DNA of 64,000 nucleotides, taken from Clostridiales bacterium. GTDB taxonomy: Bacteria; Bacillota; Clostridia; Christensenellales; UBA3700. Under the pieces are notes generated by a model. That model worked only from the letters and a program-made list of their open reading frames with translations, made no database searches and had not been told where the DNA came from. Shown in pieces: positions 49,848 to 58,902 of this stretch; the stretch's first letter is position 1, and every line of letters starts with the position of its first letter. The stretch is taken from NCBI GenBank assembly GCA_015055975.1, contig SVHF01000003.1, forward strand, positions 1-64,000, written 5' to 3'. Position numbers and translations under genes: made by a program.

Positions 49848-50753
49848 TTATTTACCTACAAACTCGTCAATTGCTTTATATATATTTTCTTTATCATTTG
49901 GTTCAAAGAACTTACAAAAATCGTAACGCTTAAACCAAGTTATTTGTCTTTTTGCATAATGTCTTGAATTAGTTTTTATTTCTTCCTTTACTTCTTCAAG
50001 CGATTTTCTATCTGAAATAAAGTCTCTAAATTCTTTATATCCGATAGCTTGCATAGATTGAAGATTGAAATTATATCCCATGTTTACTAAATCTTGAACC
50101 TCAATTTCTAATTTGTTATCAAACATGTCTTCAACTCTATCGTTTATTCTTTCATATAATTCATCTCTATCTGGATTTAAACAAATCAAAAGCGCATCGT
50201 AATTCAATTCTTTTTCACGATCATCTTGTTCAGATTTTGTTTTTCCAGTAAGTTCATATATCTCAAGCGCCCTCAATACTCTTTTAACATTATTTGCATG
50301 AACCTTTTCAGCTTCTTTAGGATCGATAGCTTTTAGTTTATCATGCATATAATTTGCGCCATGCTTTTCGTATTCTTCTTGAAGTCTTTCACGAACCGCA
50401 TCATCTTTTGCACCCAATTGTAATGGATATAAAAGCGCATCTACATATAATCCAGTTCCACCACAAATAATTGGAATCATATTCTTTTTATGCATATCAT
50501 CGATAATTGCTTTAGCCTCTTTTGCATAATCTGATACAGAATATTCTTCATCTGGATTTACGATATTTATCATATGATGCTTGATTCCTTGCATCTCATC
50601 TTCCATAATCTTTGCAGTTCCTACATCCATATATTTGTAGATTTGCATTGAATCGCATGAAATGATTTCAGAATGAAGCTTTTTTGCAACTTCAATTGCA
50701 AGCTTAGATTTCCCAGATGCAGTAGGTCCAGCAATTATGATAATCTTATTCAT
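49848..50753 (-). CDS. miaA: tRNA dimethylallyltransferase
   Basis: Adds the isopentenyl group to A37 of tRNAs reading UNN codons, using DMAPP from the MEP pathway. P-loop GPTASGKS (residues 9-16), SCDSMQIYKYMDVGTAK (about 32-48), GGTGLYVDALL (about 98-108) and the KRQITWFKR motif (about 274-282) are present. 301 aa. Stop of mutL and its start overlap by one base. miaB, which acts on its product, begins the operon. Confidence 0.95.
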   Translation of the reverse strand: MNKIIIIAGPTASGKSKLAIEVAKKLHSEIISCDSMQIYKYMDVGTAKIMEDEMQGIKHHMINIVNPDEEYSVSDYAKEAKAIIDDMHKKNMIPIICGGTGLYVDALLYPLQLGAKDDAVRERLQEEYEKHGANYMHDKLKAIDPKEAEKVHANNVKRVLRALEIYELTGKTKSEQDDREKELNYDALLICLNPDRDELYERINDRVEDMFDNKLEIEVQDLVNMGYNFNLQSMQAIGYKEFRDFISDRKSLEEVKEEIKTNSRHYAKRQITWFKRYDFCKFFEPNDKENIYKAIDEFVGK

Positions 50754-52690
50754 TATTCAATCCTCTTAAACATCTTATCCAAATCCGTTCTTGTAAATGT
50801 AAAGATACAAGGACGACCGTGTGGACATTGCATTGGAAGCCCAGCTTTCATTTGTCTAAACAATTCTTTAACCTGTGCTTCAGATAATGTATCTCCAGCT
50901 TTAACTGCTGCTTTGCATGCCCATTGAGCAAGTTTTGATTTGATTAAATCTGATGCTTTTATATTTTGTGATATGTATTTGTCTTGCAATACGTTTTCAA
51001 AGAATGCTGCCAAATTGATATTAGATAAATCTGCAGGAATCGCTGAAATCTTAAATGTAAGCTTTCCAAATTCCTCAATTTCAAATCCTAAATCTTCAAG
51101 GTTTTGTTTTATTTGCAACATAATTTCATATTGATTAGATGTTAAATCCAAAACATATGGCAACATTAGAGGTTGTGATACAATCTCTCTTCTATTGATT
51201 TTGTCAATCCAATTTTCATATAGGAATTTTTCATGACATGCGTGTGTATCTATCAAATATGCATACGAACCATTTTGTACAACTAAGAATGTATCAAACA
51301 ATTGACCCACAACTTGGTACATGTCAATAAGATTATCTTCAATTTCGTTAAATTTAGAATTGATATCTCCTATTTTAGAAGTTTTAGTATCAGCCATATT
51401 TTGACTACCGCTCAAAATAGAACTTAGCTTTTCGTCATTTTTAGAAGTATTTTGTAATTTAGAATTGTATGAATCGACCCAATTTTGAAGATCATCCAAT
51501 TTAGAACTATGATTAGAGCCCAAATTTTTATCTATATTAGGGTCAATTTTAGAATTGAAATTAGGGTCAAAATCAGATGGATTATTCGATGCAAACATTT
51601 GTTCGTTTTTATTTTGAACAAATGTTCGGTTTTCGAACGCTAACATTGATTGTTGTTCGTAATTTTTTTCGGTATTTTCGGCGTTTTTCGTTAAATCTAG
51701 ATTTGTTTGTTCATATACAAAAGCTGATGATATAGCCCTGTATACTACAGAAAATACTTTATGATTATCTTCAAATCTAACGTCAGCTTTAGTTGGATGC
51801 ACATTTACATCAACTTTATCAAAAGGCATAACAATATTTAGAATATAGATTGGAAATGTTCTCTTCATCAATCTATCTCCGTATGCTTGCATAACGGCTA
51901 CTTGTATATTTTGATTTTCAATTGCTCTGCCATTTACGATAATTGTTTGGAAGTTTTTGTTGTGCTTAACTAGATCTATTTTTGAAGTATATCCGTATAC
52001 CTTATATTGATTATCTTCATATTCAAAAGGAATTAGATTGTTTGCAATATCATTTCCATATACAGAATATATTGCATCTTCAAGTCCTCCTGATGTTTGA
52101 TATATCGTTTCCCCATCAATTTCAAATGTAAATTTAATATCTGGATTTGCAAATATAAGCTGAGTTACTCTAAATCTTACTTGTGATTCTTCTTGCTTTG
52201 GATTTTTTAAGAACTTAAGTCTTACTGGCGTATTGTAGAACAAATTAGAAACAGTAATTGTTGTTCCTTGATTAAATCCGATTTCCCCTTCTTCCTCAAT
52301 CTTGCCAGATGATACTAATACTTCATATCCAAGGCCGCCTTGGTTGTCTGAAGATTGTATCTTTAGGTGCGATACAGCCGCAATAGAAGCTAAAGCTTCT
52401 CCTCTAAAGCCAAGAGTTGAAATGTTGTCTAAATCGCTTGCAATCTTCAATTTCGAGGTCGCATGAGGAAGATAAGATAGATATATATTTTCTCTATCCA
52501 TACCAATACCATTATCTTGGACTTTGATTTCCTTAATACCACCATCTATTATTGAGATATTAATTTCAGTAGCGCCGGCATCGATTGAGTTTTCTACAAG
52601 CTCTTTTATAACAGATGCTGGATTTTCAACAACTTCACCTGCTGAAATTAGATTATATATGGATGGATCAAGTTTATTTATCTTTGCCAT
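50753..52690 (-). CDS. mutL: DNA mismatch repair protein MutL
   Basis: ATPase and latent endonuclease of mismatch repair. GHKL motifs VKELVENSIDAGA (about residues 27-39), DNGIGM (about 58) and FRGEAL (about 94). The C-terminal endonuclease motifs are present as DTHACHEKFLYE (usual DQHAxxExxxYE), WACKAAV and CPHGRP. The linker (about 345-470) is low-complexity, rich in Asn, Ser and Lys with repeated NSK-L/I units. 645 aa. One-base overlap with mutS. Confidence 0.95.
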   Translation of the reverse strand: MAKINKLDPSIYNLISAGEVVENPASVIKELVENSIDAGATEINISIIDGGIKEIKVQDNGIGMDRENIYLSYLPHATSKLKIASDLDNISTLGFRGEALASIAAVSHLKIQSSDNQGGLGYEVLVSSGKIEEEGEIGFNQGTTITVSNLFYNTPVRLKFLKNPKQEESQVRFRVTQLIFANPDIKFTFEIDGETIYQTSGGLEDAIYSVYGNDIANNLIPFEYEDNQYKVYGYTSKIDLVKHNKNFQTIIVNGRAIENQNIQVAVMQAYGDRLMKRTFPIYILNIVMPFDKVDVNVHPTKADVRFEDNHKVFSVVYRAISSAFVYEQTNLDLTKNAENTEKNYEQQSMLAFENRTFVQNKNEQMFASNNPSDFDPNFNSKIDPNIDKNLGSNHSSKLDDLQNWVDSYNSKLQNTSKNDEKLSSILSGSQNMADTKTSKIGDINSKFNEIEDNLIDMYQVVGQLFDTFLVVQNGSYAYLIDTHACHEKFLYENWIDKINRREIVSQPLMLPYVLDLTSNQYEIMLQIKQNLEDLGFEIEEFGKLTFKISAIPADLSNINLAAFFENVLQDKYISQNIKASDLIKSKLAQWACKAAVKAGDTLSEAQVKELFRQMKAGLPMQCPHGRPCIFTFTRTDLDKMFKRIE

Positions 52691-55296
52691 TAGTTATCCC
52701 TCTTTGCTAACTCCACAAGTTCTTGCAATCTTGCAAATGCTTGAATTGGAGATAAAGTATCCATATCTATATTTTTAAGCATTGACTTTAATTCATTTGT
52801 CTTTGCTATATCTAATAAATCGTCGCCTTCTTTTTCAACCTTTGCTTGAGTTGATACAGAAATCTTATCCAAAAGCTTTTGCACTTCTTTTGCACGCTTT
52901 ATAACGCTATCTGGAAGCCCTGCAAGCTTAGCAACTTCTACACCAAAGCTCTTATTTGTACCACCTTGCATGATCTTGTGTAAAAATACAATTCCTTTGT
53001 CCTTTTCACAAGCAAGAACTTTATAGTTCTTAACTCCAGATAAAAGCGATTCTAACTCTGTTAGTTCATGATAGTGAGTTGAGAACAATGTTCTACATTT
53101 AATCTTTTGAGATATCTCCTCAATAACCGCTCGAGCTATAGCTAGGCCATCAAATGTTGATGTTCCACGCCCAATTTCATCCAAAATAAGAAGTGATTTA
53201 TATGTAGCATTATGAAGTATATTTGCAACTTCTAACATTTCTACCATAAATGTAGATTGACCAAATGCTAAATCATCCGAAGCTCCAATTCTTGTAAAGA
53301 TTCTATCTGTAATTGCAATTTCTGCACTCTTTGCGGGTACAAACGAACCCATATGAGCCATGATTGTAATTAAAGCTACTTGTCTCATATATGTAGATTT
53401 ACCACTCATATTTGGACCAGTTATTATCATGGTTCTATTTAAAGTGTTATCTAAAAGCGTATTGTTTGGTACAAATGCTTCTTTTGCAATTTGCTCTACA
53501 ACTGGATGACGACCATCTTTTATATCTATTTTATCTACCGTATCATTTATGATAGGTTTTACATATTTATTTTTTAGGGCAACATTTGCAAGCGATAAAA
53601 GCGTATCTAGATCTGCAATTGCTTGAGATAATATCAAAAGCGTTGGAACTCTATCTTGAATAACGCCCTTTATTTGTTCAAATAATTCAATCTCTAATCT
53701 TATTGCGTTATCTTGAGCAGAAAGTAATTTATCTTCGATAACTTTTAGCTCTTCTGTTATAAATCTCTCGCCAGTTGTTAGAGTTTGACGCCTTATATAT
53801 GTTGCTGGAACTTTATCTAAAGCGCCTTTTGATACTTCGATATAATATCCAAAGACTTTATTGTATCCAACTTTTAGCGTCTTTATTCCTGTTTCTTCCC
53901 TAGCGTCTGCTTCAACTTTAGCTAGCCACTCTTTGCCATGTCTTGATGCATCTCTATATTCGTCCAATTGTTTATTGAATCCATCTTTAATAAATCCACC
54001 CTCTCTAATGACAATTGATGAATCTTCATCTATAGATGATTCTATCAATTTGCATACATCTTCTAATGGGTTTATTTTTGAGTCGATTTCTTGAAGTAAG
54101 CTAGATTTAGCTAAAGCTAAAAGATTTTTAATATTTGGCATATTTTTAAGCGATACGCCAATTGCAAGAAAATCTCTAGGGTTAGGATTTCCATATACAA
54201 CTTTTGCTGCCATACGTTCAATATCTCTTATATCTTTAAATGCTTCATCTAGATTTGAACGAAGCTTTGTGTTTTTAGTTAACTCCTCAATTGCATCTAA
54301 TCTTCTATTGATTTCTTTAGAATTTCTAATAGGACGCTCTATCCACTTTCTTAAGTTTCTTGCACCCATAGCAGTTTTTGTTCTATCTAAAACTCCTAAA
54401 AGCGTTGCTTTTTTTGAGCCATCTCTCATAGATTCAACTAACTCCAAGTTACGAAGTGCTATAGAATCTATAATAAGATTTTCGTTATTTTTAATTACTT
54501 TAATTGATGAAATATGCCATAGATCTCTTTTTTGAGTCATTTCGACATATTGCATTAAAGCCCCTGCAGTTTGAATGCACAAAGGTTTATCTGAAATTTC
54601 AAATATATCTAAAGATATACACTTAAATTGACGAAGTAATTTATCTTTAGCCGTCTTTAGATCAAATGGCCAAGATGGATATTTTTGAATTCTAGGTAAT
54701 TTATCCATCTCGATTGTTTGCAAATCTTTGCACATGTAATATACACGCTCTGATGCAATTATTTCAGCTGGCTTTATTTGAAGTAAGATTTCTTCAATGT
54801 TTTGAGCATTTTTATATGGCAAAAGCATTGTATTGAACTCACCTGTTGATACATCAACAAATGAAACCGCAAAATTAGTATCGTCGCAATCTACACAAGC
54901 AAGATAATTATTCCGGTCTTCTTTTAAAATATTATCTTCGATAACGGTTCCTGGAGTTATAACTCTGACAACTTCTCTTGTAACTAGTTCTTTTCCAGCT
55001 TCTTCAGGTGTATTCATTTGCTCGCAAATTGCTACTTTTTTTCCTGCTTGAATAAGTTTTTGAACATATGCATCAACTGCATGATATGGAACTCCACACA
55101 TTGGAGCCCTTTCTTCAAGTCCACAATTTCTTCCAGTTAGCGTTAAGTCTAAAATTTCAGATGCTTCTTTTGCATCATCAAAGAACATTTCATAGAAATC
55201 CCCTAGTCTATACATAAGTATAGCGTCTTTGTATTGTTCCTTCATTTCGAAGTAACCTTGCATCATAGGAGAAAGCTTAGACTTAATTATTTCCAA
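52690..55296 (-). CDS. mutS: DNA mismatch recognition protein MutS
   Basis: Binds mismatches and recruits MutL. The N-terminal clamp motif GDFYEMFFDDA (about residues 32-42) contains the mismatch Phe. Walker A GPNMSGKST (about 627-635), DLAFGQSTFMVEM (about 669-681), Walker B region LDEIGRGTSTFDG (about 700-712) and the C-terminal HTH are intact. 868 aa. Overlaps miaB by 14 bases. Confidence 0.97.
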   Translation of the reverse strand: MEIIKSKLSPMMQGYFEMKEQYKDAILMYRLGDFYEMFFDDAKEASEILDLTLTGRNCGLEERAPMCGVPYHAVDAYVQKLIQAGKKVAICEQMNTPEEAGKELVTREVVRVITPGTVIEDNILKEDRNNYLACVDCDDTNFAVSFVDVSTGEFNTMLLPYKNAQNIEEILLQIKPAEIIASERVYYMCKDLQTIEMDKLPRIQKYPSWPFDLKTAKDKLLRQFKCISLDIFEISDKPLCIQTAGALMQYVEMTQKRDLWHISSIKVIKNNENLIIDSIALRNLELVESMRDGSKKATLLGVLDRTKTAMGARNLRKWIERPIRNSKEINRRLDAIEELTKNTKLRSNLDEAFKDIRDIERMAAKVVYGNPNPRDFLAIGVSLKNMPNIKNLLALAKSSLLQEIDSKINPLEDVCKLIESSIDEDSSIVIREGGFIKDGFNKQLDEYRDASRHGKEWLAKVEADAREETGIKTLKVGYNKVFGYYIEVSKGALDKVPATYIRRQTLTTGERFITEELKVIEDKLLSAQDNAIRLEIELFEQIKGVIQDRVPTLLILSQAIADLDTLLSLANVALKNKYVKPIINDTVDKIDIKDGRHPVVEQIAKEAFVPNNTLLDNTLNRTMIITGPNMSGKSTYMRQVALITIMAHMGSFVPAKSAEIAITDRIFTRIGASDDLAFGQSTFMVEMLEVANILHNATYKSLLILDEIGRGTSTFDGLAIARAVIEEISQKIKCRTLFSTHYHELTELESLLSGVKNYKVLACEKDKGIVFLHKIMQGGTNKSFGVEVAKLAGLPDSVIKRAKEVQKLLDKISVSTQAKVEKEGDDLLDIAKTNELKSMLKNIDMDTLSPIQAFARLQELVELAKRDN

Positions 55297-56614
55297 CTAT
55301 TTCACCAAATAAAGAAGCTGATTGAGATCTGTTAATCTTTACATTAACAAATTGCCCAATTAATTCTTTATCCCCTTCAAATGTTACTAATCTTCCAGAA
55401 TCTGTTCTACCACATACAAAGCCTGGTTTTTTCTCAACTGTATCTTCAACTAAAACTTCGAAAACTTTGTTTTCGTAATCTTTAGATAGTTGTTTTGTCA
55501 TACAATTTTGCTCTTTTATTAAACGCATGATTCTATCTTGAGATATCTCATATGGAATTTGAGGCATTTCTGCAGCCTTTGTTCCACGACGAATTGAATA
55601 AATGAATGTGAATGCTGAAGAATATCCAACTCTTCTTACTATATCCATAGTATCTTGGAAATCTTCTTCCTCTTCGTATGGGAATCCAACCATTAAATCT
55701 GTTGTTATTCCACAATCTGGGATTTTTGCCTTGATTTTCTCGATAATTTCAAGATAATGCTCTCTTGTATAGTGACGATTCATTAATTTAAGAATCTTAT
55801 TTGAACCAGCTTGAATTGGCAAATGGATGTTATGACAAATATGCTTAGATGAAGCGATTATGTCTATGACATCGTCTGTTAAATCCTTTGGATGAGATGT
55901 CATAAAACGGATTCTATATTTACCATCAAACTTATCTGCAGCCTCTAGTAGCTTTGCAAAAGTTGATCCATCTTGTAAATCATGACCATATGAATTAACA
56001 TTTTGACCTAAAAATGTGATTTCTTTGTACCCTTCTTTTAGAAGATTTTCAAATTCTTTTAAAATATCTTCCATTTTTCTTGATCTTTCTCTTCCTCTTA
56101 CATATGGCACAATACAATATGTACAGAAATTATTACAACCGAATGTAATGTTAATCCAAGCATTTGGATAAGAGGTTCTTAGAACTCTTTCATCTTCGAT
56201 GATATCTGGTTTTTCATTAGGATCAATTAAATATTGTTTCTTTTTTGTATTGAAAACTATAGTTACGGCTTTATCTAACATATTTAGATTATTTGTTCCA
56301 AGAACAATATCTACATATGGATATTTCTCTTTAATTGTATCTACAGTTCCTTTTTCTTGAGCTAAACAGCCCATAACCACGATAATTAGGCTCTTTTTTG
56401 CCTTTTTTAACTTTTTGATGGCGCCAATATTTCCAAAAGCTTTCTTTTCGGCGTTATCTCTTATGCAGCAAGTATTAAATAAAATTAAATCTGCTTGCTT
56501 TTCATCATTTGTTTCACTATACCCTAAATTCTCCAAAATACCTGCAGCCTTTTCAGACTCATGTATATTCATTTGGCATCCATAGGTTATTATCTTATAT
56601 TTTAAATTATTCAT
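55283..56614 (-). CDS. miaB: tRNA-2-methylthio-N6-dimethylallyladenosine synthase
   Basis: A radical-SAM methylthiotransferase that adds ms2 to i6A37. N-terminal cluster cysteines are in YGCQMN, NTCCIRDNAEKK and VMGCLAQEK. The radical-SAM motif is CNNFCTYCIVPYVRGRERSR (about residues 159-178). The C-terminal TRAM domain is present. 443 aa from ATG 56614. A TTG two codons earlier sits in the promoter and is not preferred. First gene of miaB-mutS-mutL-miaA-ynbB; leaderless-type promoter. Confidence 0.96.
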   Translation of the reverse strand: MNNLKYKIITYGCQMNIHESEKAAGILENLGYSETNDEKQADLILFNTCCIRDNAEKKAFGNIGAIKKLKKAKKSLIIVVMGCLAQEKGTVDTIKEKYPYVDIVLGTNNLNMLDKAVTIVFNTKKKQYLIDPNEKPDIIEDERVLRTSYPNAWINITFGCNNFCTYCIVPYVRGRERSRKMEDILKEFENLLKEGYKEITFLGQNVNSYGHDLQDGSTFAKLLEAADKFDGKYRIRFMTSHPKDLTDDVIDIIASSKHICHNIHLPIQAGSNKILKLMNRHYTREHYLEIIEKIKAKIPDCGITTDLMVGFPYEEEEDFQDTMDIVRRVGYSSAFTFIYSIRRGTKAAEMPQIPYEISQDRIMRLIKEQNCMTKQLSKDYENKVFEVLVEDTVEKKPGFVCGRTDSGRLVTFEGDKELIGQFVNVKINRSQSASLFGEIVGNN

Positions 56615-56622
56615 ACGCAAAT

Positions 56623-56651
56623 ATTATAAATAATTCGCGCGCACATAACAA
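56623..56651 (-). promoter_or_regulatory. leaderless-type promoter of the miaB operon with GCGCGC in the spacer
   Basis: On the minus strand TTGTTA (56646-56651), 17 bases, TATAAT (56623-56628), 8 bases to ATG 56614. The spacer holds TGCGCGCGAATT, like the PadR promoter. Confidence 0.65.
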
Positions 56652-56662
56652 GTCAATTTTGA

Positions 56663-56701
56663 AAATAGACACAAAATGCTGCTTTGTGTTTGTGTCTATT
56701 T
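56663..56701. terminator. 13-bp perfect hairpin
   Basis: AAATAGACACAAA (56663-56675) pairs perfectly with TTTGTGTCTATTT (56689-56701) around a 13-base loop. Both flanks are T-rich in their own direction, so it can terminate transcription coming from the nitroreductase gene. Confidence 0.6.
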
Positions 56702-56773
56702 ATACCCTATTTTTGGCTATACGTTATAAAAATCGCTTTAATTTATAATAATTTAGGGCTATTTTAGAAACAA

Positions 56774-56809
56774 ATAGGCTATAATGCACATTTTTACACT
56801 ATAGCCTAT
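56774..56809 (-). terminator. hairpin downstream of the nitroreductase gene
   Basis: ATAGGCTATA (56774-56783) pairs perfectly with TATAGCCTAT (56800-56809). On the minus strand it is followed by TTGTTTC. It lies 18 bases after the stop. Confidence 0.6.
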
Positions 56810-56827
56810 ATTGATTACGATTTTAGA

Positions 56828-57496
56828 TTAATCAGCCCAAATTGATGAATCTTTACCAGATCCAATTTCAAAATTATACTTAACAATACCAAGATCAGTT
56901 TTAGTAAATACGCCAAGACCATATCTTGCTTTAACTTTACCATCAACATATTCAAATGAGAACTTTTGTTGATTTAAGGCTGTTGGAGCTTTTAGCGCTG
57001 CTTCAACCCCATCTTTAAACCAATCTGGCACATTTACACCTTTTGCTACTTCTTCATATGTTTTTGACTTTCTAGCGCCTCTTGTTCCATTTGGATATCC
57101 AACATATAGAACTAAATCTAAGCTTTCGCCCTTTTCTAATGAATATTTATCTTTATTGTTTGTATATGAAAGACCAACAAAACATGTTCCAAGGCCCATT
57201 GTTACGCAATTTAGTGCTAGACATTCTCCTGCATAGCCTAACTTTTCGTTTAGGTTTTTACATCTTTTCCCTGCCAAAACGAAATAGTTATATGCATTTT
57301 CAAATGCACCGTATTTTGGTTTACCATTTTTTGTTGAAACAGCGGTATCATTCAACACAAGTTGAATATGTAAATCTAAAGTCTTATTTAATTCGTCTAT
57401 TATTTCATTTAATTTATCTACTTTTTCTTGCTCAATTGCAACATCTAGATATCTTCTTGTAGATCTTCTTAAATTAATAGCTTCTTTTAAGTTCAT
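56828..57496 (-). CDS. nitroreductase-family flavoprotein
   Basis: FMN-dependent oxidoreductase, 222 aa. The N-terminal RRSTRRYLD (about residues 10-18) contacts FMN phosphate in the family. The central YAGECLALNCVTMGLGTCFVGL (about 88-109) is the hydrophobic helix with LGTC; KAPTALNQQKF (about 168-178) resembles the 'APSxxNxQPW' motif but sits C-terminal, as in the TM1586-like subgroup. Substrate unknown. Last gene of the mutS2 operon; 4-base overlap with the tautomerase gene. Confidence 0.85.
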   Translation of the reverse strand: MNLKEAINLRRSTRRYLDVAIEQEKVDKLNEIIDELNKTLDLHIQLVLNDTAVSTKNGKPKYGAFENAYNYFVLAGKRCKNLNEKLGYAGECLALNCVTMGLGTCFVGLSYTNNKDKYSLEKGESLDLVLYVGYPNGTRGARKSKTYEEVAKGVNVPDWFKDGVEAALKAPTALNQQKFSFEYVDGKVKARYGLGVFTKTDLGIVKYNFEIGSGKDSSIWAD

Positions 57497-57717
57497 ACTT
57501 CTTCTCCGTTTTTGATGTACATTTTGTCGCTATTTTTAGCCATTACTCCATTTTCTACATCATTTACCCAATTACTTGGGTCAACTTCTTCGAAAGATAT
57601 AGAGATAGCTTCTTTTTTGCATCCCCATTCTTCAAGAAAAATGTTTTCGATTTTTTGAGCTACGCTCTTTTTGATTTTTTCGTCCTTTGGATATGCTCTA
57701 ATTTCAATGTATGGCAT
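57493..57717 (-). CDS. 4-oxalocrotonate tautomerase-like protein
   Basis: A 74-residue small tautomerase. Pro2 (MPYIEIRAYP) is the catalytic base of the superfamily; the beta-alpha-beta pattern follows, with 'AISISFEEVDPSNWVNDV' like the 'vxVxixEvxxxxw' core. Substrate unknown. Lies three bases after thiI and overlaps the nitroreductase gene. Confidence 0.85.
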   Translation of the reverse strand: MPYIEIRAYPKDEKIKKSVAQKIENIFLEEWGCKKEAISISFEEVDPSNWVNDVENGVMAKNSDKMYIKNGEEV

Positions 57718-57720
57718 AAA

Positions 57721-58902
57721 CTATTCCTCCACATAATTTGGTTTTAATTTCATTTCTTCTGTGTTGTCAATAGCATCCTGTATCAATTCTTCTAGATTAA
57801 CAATCTTTGATTGTTCGTCAATTGCAACTTGCAATTTTGGTTTTATAACTGGAAAATCTGGCAAAAATACTGTGCAGCAATCTGGATATGGAAGCTCAGA
57901 TAGTTTTGCAGTTCCAATATGTTCAGCAGTTTCAATAATTTCCATCTTATCCATACCAATTAATGGTCTAAATACTGGCATTAACTCTACTGCTTGATTT
58001 GTCGATGTAATAGATTCAACAGTTTGAGAAGCAACTTGTGCTAAACTCTCTCCTGTAATTAAAGCACCGCATCCATTATTCTTTGCGATACGCTCAGCAA
58101 TCATAATCATAATTCTACGCATGATGGTTATCATGAAATCTTCTTTGCATTTTTTATGGATTTCTTCTTGAATTTTTGTAAAAGGAACTATAAATAGTTC
58201 AATCTCTCCGCAATATTCAGTCATAACTTTAGCAAGATCGATTACTTTTTCTTTTGCTTGAAGTGATGTATGAGGATAAGAATGGAAATGGATAGCAGAT
58301 ATCTTCATACCTCTTCTTGCCATTCTCCAACCAGCAACTGGCGAATCAAAACCGCCGCTCAATAAAAGCATACCTTTTCCAGATGTGCCAACTGGCATAC
58401 CTTGAGCACACATAATCTTATCTGCAAAGATATATGTATATCCTTGCTCTCTTATATCTATAGATATAACCTTTTGAGGCTCATGCAAATCAACGGTAAC
58501 ATTTTTAACATTAGATAGAATAACTCCTCCCATCTTTGCTGCAAATTCAAAAGATTTATATGGGAAAGTCTTATCTGCTCTTGTGCATGTAATTCTAAAG
58601 CTTTGTCCAGGATTTGGCGCATAGTCTAAGATATATTTAGCAATTTCTTCTTCTGATGTTTGAACCTTTGTGGCAATAGATAGCGAATGAAGCCCAAATA
58701 CCTTTGTTACTCTATCGACAATCGTATCCAAGTCTTCTTCCTTGAATTCTTCTAAATAGTATCTATTTTGGCTCTTTCTGAACTTATAATCTAATCCAGT
58801 TAAACTTTTTCTTAGATTGTTTATAAGCATGTTATCAAAATAACTCTTATTTTTTCCTTTTAGGAAAATCTCGCCAATCCGTAAAACAATTACCTTTTCC
58901 AT
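57721..58902 (-). CDS. thiI: tRNA 4-thiouridine synthase / thiamine sulfurtransferase ThiI
   Basis: Uses cysteine-desulfurase sulfur to make s4U in tRNA. An N-terminal ferredoxin-like/THUMP region (about residues 1-165) precedes the PP-loop SGGFDSPVAGW (about 182-192) and the ITGESLAQVASQT motif (about 283-295). 393 aa, without the C-terminal rhodanese domain of E. coli, as in Bacillus. One-base overlap with the upstream desulfurase, its sulfur donor. Confidence 0.95.
   Translation of the reverse strand: MEKVIVLRIGEIFLKGKNKSYFDNMLINNLRKSLTGLDYKFRKSQNRYYLEEFKEEDLDTIVDRVTKVFGLHSLSIATKVQTSEEEIAKYILDYAPNPGQSFRITCTRADKTFPYKSFEFAAKMGGVILSNVKNVTVDLHEPQKVISIDIREQGYTYIFADKIMCAQGMPVGTSGKGMLLLSGGFDSPVAGWRMARRGMKISAIHFHSYPHTSLQAKEKVIDLAKVMTEYCGEIELFIVPFTKIQEEIHKKCKEDFMITIMRRIMIMIAERIAKNNGCGALITGESLAQVASQTVESITSTNQAVELMPVFRPLIGMDKMEIIETAEHIGTAKLSELPYPDCCTVFLPDFPVIKPKLQVAIDEQSKIVNLEELIQDAIDNTEEMKLKPNYVEE

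Noticed and set aside
51350-51560. Possible CRISPR array from the short repeats in mutL
   Set aside because: The repeats are degenerate, irregularly spaced, in frame and within an uninterrupted mutL coding sequence.
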